Shown here piece by piece: positions 24,477-30,596 of a DNA stretch of 30,596 bases. The notes beneath the pieces were generated by a model that ran no database searches, was not told the DNA's origin, and worked only from the letters and a program-made list of their open reading frames with translations. Where the stretch lies: NCBI GenBank assembly GCA_050246915.1, contig JBFWVD010000058.1:1-30596 (forward strand). Reading direction: 5' to 3'. Every line of letters starts with the position of its first letter. Position 1 is the stretch's first letter. Both the position numbers and the translations under genes were made by a program. The DNA is from JBFWVD01 sp050246915. GTDB lineage: Bacteria > Actinomycetota > Acidimicrobiia > Acidimicrobiales > Ilumatobacteraceae.

Positions 24477-27400
24477 ATGGCCGAGTCAGGATCGAGGAGC
24501 TTGACAGCGCGTGAACGCGTCAAGCTCGGCTTTCAGATCGAGCAATGGCAAGAACAGCTCGTCAACCTGACGCGGCGGAACAAGCTCCTGTCGTTCAAGC
24601 ACACCAAATCTTCGTCTCTCGAACTCGTGTCGCCGCCGATGTCGTCGATGTTCAGCCGATTGCAGCGTGGACCGGTGCACTTCTTCCTGCCGACTGAGGT
24701 CGACGAGGAGGGTCCTCCGTCGATGGGGGGAGATAACCCCGGTTCGGACGAAATCGTTGTTGACGGAAAGAAGGCCCGAGAGATTCTCGCCGCTCTCCGG
24801 AACTTGGAGCGAGTGACGTCGCAGTCGCAGCTTGATACGGGGCTGTGGATCCTCTATCTGGGCTTCGGGATGCTCCGATGGATCGACCCGTCGGACGACA
24901 AGCCATACGACAGTCCCCTGCTCCTGCAGCCGGTGACATTCCGTCGATCATCGGTGGTTGCAGACTTTCTGCTTCACACGACGGAAGACGACCTCGTTCT
25001 CAACCCGGCGCTTTCGATCAAACTTCTCAGTGACTTTGGCATCGAGCTTCCAACCGCCGAGGGGAACGATCTATCTCCACAGTCCGTCGTCGAAGCGGTG
25101 CGGAAGGCGATCGCCGGACGCAAGGGGTGGCGAGTAGACGACCGCGTCGTTCTCACCACGTTCACGTTTCACAAGGAGGCGATGTACCGCGATCTCCTTG
25201 ACAACGCAGAGATCGTCGAAGCCAGTCCGCTCATTCAGGCGATGGCGATTGGTCCGGATGTCGGTGCGGAGGCATTCACCTTCGACCCGATTCCCGAAGA
25301 CCTACTCGATCAGGTGGCGCCTTCAGAGGACCTCGCGAGCATCAGGGACGCCGACTCGACGCAGCGCGCTTGCATCGTTGCGGCCCGCGACGGTCGCAGC
25401 TTTGTCATGGACGGACCTCCCGGGACCGGAAAGAGCCAAACGATCAGCAACATCATCGCGGAGCTACTCCACGACGGCCGGACGGTGTTGTTCGTGTCTG
25501 AGAAGGCCGCGGCACTCGACGTCGTATACAAGCGGCTTGGCGAGGTGGGACTCACCGACTTTGTCCTTCCACTTCACAGCTACAAGGCGACCCGAAAGGA
25601 AGTCGCCGTTGAGTTCGGTCGGGCGCTCTCGCGACGCCCGAAGGCGATGAATGGGTTCTCGGACAAACACCGCGCGGACCTCGTTCGCGCTCGGCGCGAG
25701 CTGAACGACTACGCCATCGCCATCAACGAACGGCGTGATCCACTCGGTCGCTCGCTGCACGAGGTGCTTGGACGAGTCACGCAGCTTCAGCATTTACCCC
25801 ACGCGCCCGTTGCAACGATTGGCAAGGATCTCACGCCAGAACACCTTGCTGGCCTTGAAGCTGCCTCGCAACGGCTTGGACGTGCGTGGGGACCGATTGC
25901 ACGCGGCGATCGCTTCTTATGGAGGTCGATGCGAGACGCCAATTTCTCGGCAGCGCGACGACAGCACTTGGAACGATCCCTGCAGGACGGCGTCTCCGCC
26001 GTTGATCGCCTCGTCGTTCTCCTTGAGGACCTCGACGCGTCCCTCGGTCTTGGATGGACAAGGGACTTACAGGATGCGACCCGGCTAGCGACCCTGCTGG
26101 CCATTGCCGAAAGCAACCCAACGCGAAGCGTGGTACCGCGGATGTGGCTAGTCGGCACACCCCCGATCGACGCCCTCAGCGTTGTGGCTCTTGAACGATC
26201 GAAATCGGCAAGGTTACTGGCCGAGCACACCAATCGGGCTGTGCAGCTCGCCGGAGAAGACTGGCGTGAGGCTCCGGAAGCGTTTGCAGCGGAGATCAAC
26301 TCGTTGATCGATGTGGTGAACACCGAAACCCCCCGTCCCACCATTCCTGAGCACGCAGACCGTGACTGGATCGCGTCCTCGATGCGCATCCTTTCGCAGA
26401 TACGCGAGGTCGCCGCGGCGATCTCGGACCACGCGCAACAGATCGAGGTCGGCTTCCAGCTCGCCCCCAACTCGCTTTCCTTTCAACGATGCTCCCAACT
26501 GGCGGAGCTGGGTGGCTTCCTTGATAACGCGACGCCCCCGGAGCCCTCCTGGCTGAACCCGGTCGTGCAGGCTGCTCTCACCGAAGCTGAAGCCGTGCTC
26601 GGGACTCTCGCGGTGGACTACCGACAACGGCGTGCCAGCCTCCACGCGACGTTCTCGGACAAAGCACTCGAACTCGACCTTGACTCGATCCGAACCCAGC
26701 TCGCCACCTGCACCGGGGTGCACAAGCTCGGAGGTGGTTACCGATCGGCCAAGAAGGCGCTCGCGGCGTGCGTCGTAGGCGGGAAGGTCACGCCCGCGTG
26801 TCGCCAGCGGCTGGATGAACTCATCGCATGGCGAGACCTGCGTGACAAGCTCACCGTCGCGGAACGCCAACACGGCTCTCTGCTTGGCTCGTACTATGCA
26901 GGCCCGATTGATACGGACTTCGACCGACTCGGCCGCGCGACTGGACTCGCACGCAGAGCACTTCAGATCACGAGCGGCCAAAGCGGCGAAGAAGTAGCCA
27001 GACAACTTGCGAAGGGCGGCGTCGGCGACGGCCAGCTTCTTGCGGCGAGCCATGAACTGAGCCGCTTGCTCGTCGACTGGGACTCGCGACTGACACCGCA
27101 ACTCGCGAGACTTGGGCTCGATCCTGCATCGATCGATTTCGCGGAACTACCGGCGTGGGTTGACCGCGTCGCCCCCACGTTGATTCGCATTGATGGGATT
27201 GTGAACGCTGTGGCGCAGGCGATACGGATGCCGCTGACGGTTCGCAACACCGCGGCGATCTTGGATGCGGCCGGACAGGCGAAACGAATTGAGTCGGAAC
27301 TTGCGGTGACACACGACGCTGATGTCGATCTCCTTGGTCCCAGCTTCTTGGGTCCAAGAACCGACTTCGAACAACTTGAGAGAGACCTTCAGTGGGCTCG

Positions 27401-29972
27401 TTCCCTCGTAAGCGCACCGGGTTCTCCGATGCACCACGCCGCAGTGGAGCAACTCCTTACGATGGCGCCGACCCACCGGGAACTTGAGCACCGCATCACG
27501 GCGGTCGCCAACTGCTGGCGAGATATCGCTCAAACGTTCGATGACGCGTGGCGAGCATCGCTCGATCAAGACTTCGCAGTGTCGCTCGCCGATGCTCGGG
27601 CACTCTTTGGCGAACTTGAATCCACCATTGGCGACATCGATGAATGGAACCGGTATTCGCAAGCACGCAGCGACCTGCAGACCGCTGGTCTCGACAATGC
27701 CCTGAGCTTCATCGAGGCCGAGCGACTACCGGCTGAAGAGGTGCCACTCGTCCTCGAACGATCCATCCTTGAGCGGTGGTGTGATTCGATTCTCGAATCA
27801 GATCCGCGGCTCAAGGTCCTCGCCCCGAGTGAGCGCGACAACCTCGTCGATCGCTTCCGCGAACTCGACCGATCACAGGTGAGAAACGCTGCGGCTCGGG
27901 TGATCAACGCCTGCAGCGATCGACGACCAACCGTGACGGTCGGCGCGGCGAGCACGATCATGCGTGAAGCGGAGAAGAAGACTCGCCACAAGCCGATTCG
28001 ATCCCTTCTCGCCGAAACGAAAGAAGTCGCGCTCGCGCTCAAGCCGTGCTTCATGATGAGCCCCCTCACGGTGTCTCAGTTCCTTCCCCCTGATCTGCGG
28101 TTCGACGTGGTCATCTTCGATGAAGCGTCACAGGTGCGTCCTGCAGATGCCGCGAACTGCGTTTACCGTGGACACCAGCTCATCGTCGCCGGTGATCCCC
28201 GACAGCTCCCGCCAACGTCGTTCTTCGAGCAGTCCGCGGGCGACGGTACTGATGAGTACGACGAAGACGTCCCCGACGACTTCGACTCCGTTCTCGACCT
28301 GTGTCGCTCCAGCGGCCTACCGGTTTTGTCATTGCGCTGGCACTACAGAAGCCAACATGAGTCGTTGATCACGTACTCGAACTACGAGTTCTACGGAGGC
28401 GGCCTCTACACGTTTCCCGGTGCGCTGGAGCACGCTGACGACGTCGGCGTCGAGTTCTACTACGCCGATGGGACGTACCGGAGGGGAGGTGCGCGTGACA
28501 ACCCAATTGAGGCAGCGATGGTCGTCGAGCGAGTGCTGCACCATCGCCGAAACCACCCGGGTCTGACGCTTGGAGTGGTCGCGTTCTCAAGCGCCCAGGA
28601 AGCGGCGATCGTGAACCAATTGGAACGTCAAGCCTCGCACACTCCCGAAATTCCAGAATTGCTGTCCGACGACCGCCTTGATGGCTTCTTCGTGAAGAAC
28701 CTCGAGAACGTCCAGGGCGACGAGCGTGATGTGATCATCTTCAGCATTGGCTATGGCCGTGACGAGAACGGGAAGTTCACCGAGCAGCTTGGACCGCTCG
28801 GGAAGTCGGGCGGTGAACGACGCCTCAATGTCGCCATCACGAGGGCTCGCCGTCGCGTCGAGGTTGTCGCCTCCGTACGCGCTGGTGACTTCCCTGGAAC
28901 CTCCGCTGCTCTGGGAATCCGGCACCTCCAGCGATACCTGGACTTTGCTGAGCGTGGCCAAGTTGCGTTGTCGCGTGACCTCGAAACTTCGCCTGCGGAT
29001 GCCGAAAGCCCATTCGAAGAGGAAGTACTACGCACCATTCGTTCGTTTGGGTTCGATGCGGTTCCTCAGGTCGGCGTTGCGGGATTCAGGATCGACATTG
29101 GTGTGAGACACCCCGCACGGCCGGGTGTGTTCGCGTTGGGGATCGAGTGTGACGGTGCGGCATACCACTCGTCACGAGTAGCGCGCGACCGGGACCGGCT
29201 TCGTCAGGAGATCCTTGAAGGTCTCGACTGGACGATCTACCGCATCTGGGGTCCATCGTGGTACCAGAACCGGGCGACGCAGGAGGCCGCCCTGAGAGCG
29301 GCGATCGAGCAAGCTGTTGCTGCGCCGCATTCAAAGCGCTCTCCCGGTGTCGTGCGCGCTGACGCGAGACCGGATGTTGAATACGAGGACGCAGATCTCG
29401 ACGGCCGGCCTGACTGGGCTATCGAGTACGAGCCAGCTCGATACGTCCCCAGCGGGTCTGAACGACCATTCACCGACCCCGCGAACCGCAACGCAATTGC
29501 AAGTGCGATCCAGTTCATCACGGATCGGGAAGGCCCCATTCATGAGGACTTGCTTCGTCGTCGAATCAACGAGTCATTCGGGATCGGACGAACTGGGAGC
29601 CTGGTGAAAGCGGCGGTGGACTCAGCGCTGACCCAGGCGATTCAGACGAAGCGGGTGAAGCGCATCGATGACGCGTTCTTCGTCGTTCCGAAGTTTGACC
29701 TAGCTGTGCGGATTCCTGCCGATGATCTCGAAGCAGCACGCGCCGTTGGCCACGTTCATCCAGGGGAACGGCGGCTAGCGCTCCGGCACCTTGTCCGTGA
29801 TGCGAGACGGCTTGACGAGGATTCGCTGCTGGTCGCGTTTCGTGCGTTGTTCGGATGGCGGCGTTCGGGAGTCGACATTCAGGCGGCGTTCGACGCTGAT
29901 CTGTCAGCGCTGCTGCGCGACGGCTCGTTGCTGCGTACGCCTGACAACGCCATCATTCCTGGCGCACGCTGA
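24477..29972 (+). CDS. DUF4011-SF1 helicase-MTES/Vsr-like nuclease-DUF3320 protein (Hhe/HheA-type defence protein)
   Basis: 1831 residues. The N-terminal DUF4011 domain begins with WQEQLVNLTRRNKLLSFKHT. A split superfamily 1 helicase follows: Walker A DGPPGTGKSQTISN (about 311-324), then a long helical insert of roughly 850 residues. The second half has the Walker B FDEASQVRPADA (about 1213), GDPRQLPPTSFF, WHYRSQHESLITYSN, NVQGDERDVIIFS and NVAITRARRRVEVV (about 1445-1460). A Vsr/MTES_1575-like nuclease comes next (FRIDIGV and GIECDGAAYH, about 1536-1563), then a C-terminal DUF3320 (about 1660-1740). This order matches the single-gene Hhe anti-phage system. All motifs look intact. It is a single uninterrupted frame with visibly more A/T-ending codons than the core genes. 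Confidence 0.9.
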   Translation: MAESGSRSLTARERVKLGFQIEQWQEQLVNLTRRNKLLSFKHTKSSSLELVSPPMSSMFSRLQRGPVHFFLPTEVDEEGPPSMGGDNPGSDEIVVDGKKAREILAALRNLERVTSQSQLDTGLWILYLGFGMLRWIDPSDDKPYDSPLLLQPVTFRRSSVVADFLLHTTEDDLVLNPALSIKLLSDFGIELPTAEGNDLSPQSVVEAVRKAIAGRKGWRVDDRVVLTTFTFHKEAMYRDLLDNAEIVEASPLIQAMAIGPDVGAEAFTFDPIPEDLLDQVAPSEDLASIRDADSTQRACIVAARDGRSFVMDGPPGTGKSQTISNIIAELLHDGRTVLFVSEKAAALDVVYKRLGEVGLTDFVLPLHSYKATRKEVAVEFGRALSRRPKAMNGFSDKHRADLVRARRELNDYAIAINERRDPLGRSLHEVLGRVTQLQHLPHAPVATIGKDLTPEHLAGLEAASQRLGRAWGPIARGDRFLWRSMRDANFSAARRQHLERSLQDGVSAVDRLVVLLEDLDASLGLGWTRDLQDATRLATLLAIAESNPTRSVVPRMWLVGTPPIDALSVVALERSKSARLLAEHTNRAVQLAGEDWREAPEAFAAEINSLIDVVNTETPRPTIPEHADRDWIASSMRILSQIREVAAAISDHAQQIEVGFQLAPNSLSFQRCSQLAELGGFLDNATPPEPSWLNPVVQAALTEAEAVLGTLAVDYRQRRASLHATFSDKALELDLDSIRTQLATCTGVHKLGGGYRSAKKALAACVVGGKVTPACRQRLDELIAWRDLRDKLTVAERQHGSLLGSYYAGPIDTDFDRLGRATGLARRALQITSGQSGEEVARQLAKGGVGDGQLLAASHELSRLLVDWDSRLTPQLARLGLDPASIDFAELPAWVDRVAPTLIRIDGIVNAVAQAIRMPLTVRNTAAILDAAGQAKRIESELAVTHDADVDLLGPSFLGPRTDFEQLERDLQWARSLVSAPGSPMHHAAVEQLLTMAPTHRELEHRITAVANCWRDIAQTFDDAWRASLDQDFAVSLADARALFGELESTIGDIDEWNRYSQARSDLQTAGLDNALSFIEAERLPAEEVPLVLERSILERWCDSILESDPRLKVLAPSERDNLVDRFRELDRSQVRNAAARVINACSDRRPTVTVGAASTIMREAEKKTRHKPIRSLLAETKEVALALKPCFMMSPLTVSQFLPPDLRFDVVIFDEASQVRPADAANCVYRGHQLIVAGDPRQLPPTSFFEQSAGDGTDEYDEDVPDDFDSVLDLCRSSGLPVLSLRWHYRSQHESLITYSNYEFYGGGLYTFPGALEHADDVGVEFYYADGTYRRGGARDNPIEAAMVVERVLHHRRNHPGLTLGVVAFSSAQEAAIVNQLERQASHTPEIPELLSDDRLDGFFVKNLENVQGDERDVIIFSIGYGRDENGKFTEQLGPLGKSGGERRLNVAITRARRRVEVVASVRAGDFPGTSAALGIRHLQRYLDFAERGQVALSRDLETSPADAESPFEEEVLRTIRSFGFDAVPQVGVAGFRIDIGVRHPARPGVFALGIECDGAAYHSSRVARDRDRLRQEILEGLDWTIYRIWGPSWYQNRATQEAALRAAIEQAVAAPHSKRSPGVVRADARPDVEYEDADLDGRPDWAIEYEPARYVPSGSERPFTDPANRNAIASAIQFITDREGPIHEDLLRRRINESFGIGRTGSLVKAAVDSALTQAIQTKRVKRIDDAFFVVPKFDLAVRIPADDLEAARAVGHVHPGERRLALRHLVRDARRLDEDSLLVAFRALFGWRRSGVDIQAAFDADLSALLRDGSLLRTPDNAIIPGAR

Positions 29973-29988
29973 CCGCCCCGGTCTCGCA

Positions 29989-30005
29989 CTCCGTAGCTCA
30001 CGGAG
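29989..30005 (+). terminator. Weak hairpin after the helicase gene
   Basis: CTCCGT and ACGGAG arms around a five-base loop, 16 bases after the stop codon. No T-run follows, so termination is uncertain. Confidence 0.25.
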
Positions 30006-30158
30006 CGATTCGTGACCACCCCAAAGATTCCACTTTAGAGATTCATGGAATTTTGCTTCGTTAATCACATGTACGGGTCTCAGGCTTCTATTTCGACTTC
30101 GTGGGGACCATGACGGCCAAACCCCCTGGGAGAGAACGACTACGGTATCTATTGTCGA

Positions 30159-30186
30159 TTGACCCTCGCGGTGATAGTTGTAGGTG
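30159..30186 (+). promoter_or_regulatory. Putative promoter of the ArdC/primase remnant
   Basis: TTGACC (30159-30164), a 16-base spacer and TAGGTG (30181-30186). The predicted transcript would carry the hairpin at 30198-30229 in its leader. Confidence 0.4.
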
Positions 30187-30197
30187 CAACAAATAGT

Positions 30198-30229
30198 GAT
30201 CCCGCCGAGGCGGCAACCTCGGCGGGATC
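30198..30229. repeat. Perfect 13-bp stem-loop in the leader of the ArdC-like fragment
   Basis: Arms GATCCCGCCGAGG (30198-30210) and CCTCGGCGGGATC (30217-30229) around CGGCAA. No T-run follows on the plus strand. It lies between the putative promoter and the AAGGAG of the next start codon, so it is a candidate leader structure or protein-binding site. Confidence 0.7.
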
Positions 30230-30251
30230 GGACACAGGTGAAGGAGTCACC

Positions 30252-30335
30252 ATGCGCCGAGAAGAAGTGTACGGAGCCGTCACGGCTCAGATCGTGCGGT
30301 ACTCCGAGTCTGGGGTCGACGAGGTTGCAGCATGA
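30252..30335 (+). pseudogene. N-terminal fragment resembling antirestriction protein ArdC
   Basis: A 27-codon frame with AAGGAG (30241-30246) five bases before the ATG. The peptide begins RREEVYGAVTAQIVRYSESG, which fits the start of ArdC-type ssDNA-binding antirestriction proteins (pattern R-x-(D/E)-(V/I)-Y-x-x-V-T-x-x-I-(I/V)-x-x-x-E-x-G). The usual PW motif and everything after it are absent. It overlaps the next fragment by four bases in another frame. Most likely a deletion remnant of a mobile-element gene. A genuine tiny peptide is the alternative. Confidence 0.4.
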
Positions 30336-30472
30336 GGCGGGCAGCGTTTTGCGGCCTTGCCGGTGATCTCGTTGCGGGACTTGGTGAGCACACGGAAGCA
30401 GACCCGGCCGGACTCCTCATTACATTCCTTGCTGCATTCGGGGCAGCCGTAGGCTCCCGGCCGCACGCGCTA
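30332..30472 (+). pseudogene. Primase/DUF3987-like fragment interrupted by IS630-family element
   Basis: The frame reads FCGLAGDLVAGLGEHTEADP, then LLITFLAAFGAAVG, matching the conserved opening block of a primase/helicase-like protein (often DUF3987-type) common on actinobacterial integrative elements. After about 47 codons the similarity stops at 30472, exactly where the IS630-family sequence begins. The open frame continues to 30592, but that tail is antisense to the transposase. The normal N-terminus is also missing. Broken at both ends. Confidence 0.5.
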
Positions 30473-30596
30473 GTGGTCTGTCGCGGATTTGGTCTGGTGG
30501 GTGAGGGCGGCTCGGCCTCGTCGGACTTTGGTGATGATCTTCTTCGCTGGTGTGTGCCAGACAAACGGTTTGGGGTCGGTGTTCCAGTGTGATGCC
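30470..30596 (-). CDS. IS630-family transposase, C-terminal fragment (continues past right edge)
   Basis: On the minus strand the last 41 codons read SHWNTDPKPFVWHTPAKKII, then a Lys/Arg-rich stretch ending in SATDH and TAG. The WNxDPKPFVW block followed by a basic helix is the usual C-terminus of IS630-type DDE transposases. The catalytic DDE residues lie outside the window. The stop codon uses the TA at 30471-30472, the expected target dinucleotide. Confidence 0.75.
   Translation of the reverse strand, partial: ASHWNTDPKPFVWHTPAKKIITKVRRGRAALTHQTKSATDH
30473..30596 (-). mobile_element. IS630-family insertion sequence, one end (partial)
   Basis: The element end is placed after TA (30471-30472), because IS630 elements insert at and duplicate TA, and because the primase-like frame breaks there. 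The terminal sequence would begin GTGGTCTGTCGCGG. The other end and the matching inverted repeat lie beyond the window, so the exact boundary is inferred. Confidence 0.6.

Larger units (their letters stand above)
29973..30251. other. Spacer after the helicase gene
   Basis: 279 bases without a convincing gene. The middle (about 30025-30070) is clearly more AT-rich than the rest of the window, as often seen in mobile-element DNA. It contains a weak hairpin after the helicase stop, a promoter-like pair and a strong hairpin before the next start codon. Confidence 0.5.

Noticed and set aside
30473..30592. C-terminal tail of the primase-like open frame
   Set aside because: This part is antisense to the IS630 transposase C-terminus and does not continue the primase similarity.
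1..30596. CRISPR array
   Set aside because: No regularly spaced direct repeats are visible anywhere in the window.

Overview
The window is high-GC chromosomal DNA from an actinobacterium. On the minus strand it keeps the order glmU, prs, (insert), rplY, pth, (insert), mfd, which resembles the actinobacterial glmU-prsA-rplY-pth-mfd neighbourhood. Frequent GTG starts, TAGNNT-like -10 boxes and several apparently leaderless genes fit the same phylum. The lipid-catabolism and membrane gene content suggests the class Acidimicrobiia (Ilumatobacter-like), but that is inference.

Left half (1-14.9 kb), core chromosome. mfd runs off the left edge. Next is a plus-strand operon for an acyl-CoA ligase, an APH-like kinase and an SDR dehydrogenase, probably for fatty-acid or steroid-type catabolism, with a small cupin-like gene behind it. 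Then comes a membrane cluster: a predicted alpha/alpha-toroid membrane protein, divergent from a one-TM protein coupled to an HTTM (vitamin K carboxylase-like) protein. After that follow pth, rplY, an aldo/keto reductase, an arsR/SRPBCC pair divergent from an orphan clpP, then prs and a C-terminally truncated glmU. Two identical-geometry GCAAC-N6-GTTGC palindromes sit in the arsR/clpP promoter region, which suggests that the ArsR protein controls both directions.

Right half (14.95 kb to the right edge), accessory DNA. Just upstream of glmU lies only the 3' half of a tRNA-Gln gene, starting at the anticodon loop. That is the usual scar of an element integrated into a tRNA by a tyrosine recombinase. 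From there on everything is accessory: two small unknown genes, a complete type I restriction-modification operon (hsdM-hsdS-hsdR) with a coupled GIY-YIG/DUF4357 nuclease, an Mrr-type restriction endonuclease, and an 1831-residue DUF4011/SF1 helicase/nuclease/DUF3320 protein of the Hhe defence type. All are on the plus strand. The segment ends in debris of mobile-element genes (an ArdC-like start and a primase-like fragment) cut by an IS630-family insertion sequence that continues past the right edge.

The right half therefore reads as a defence island on an integrated element. Its integrase and the reconstituted tRNA-Gln should lie beyond the window.
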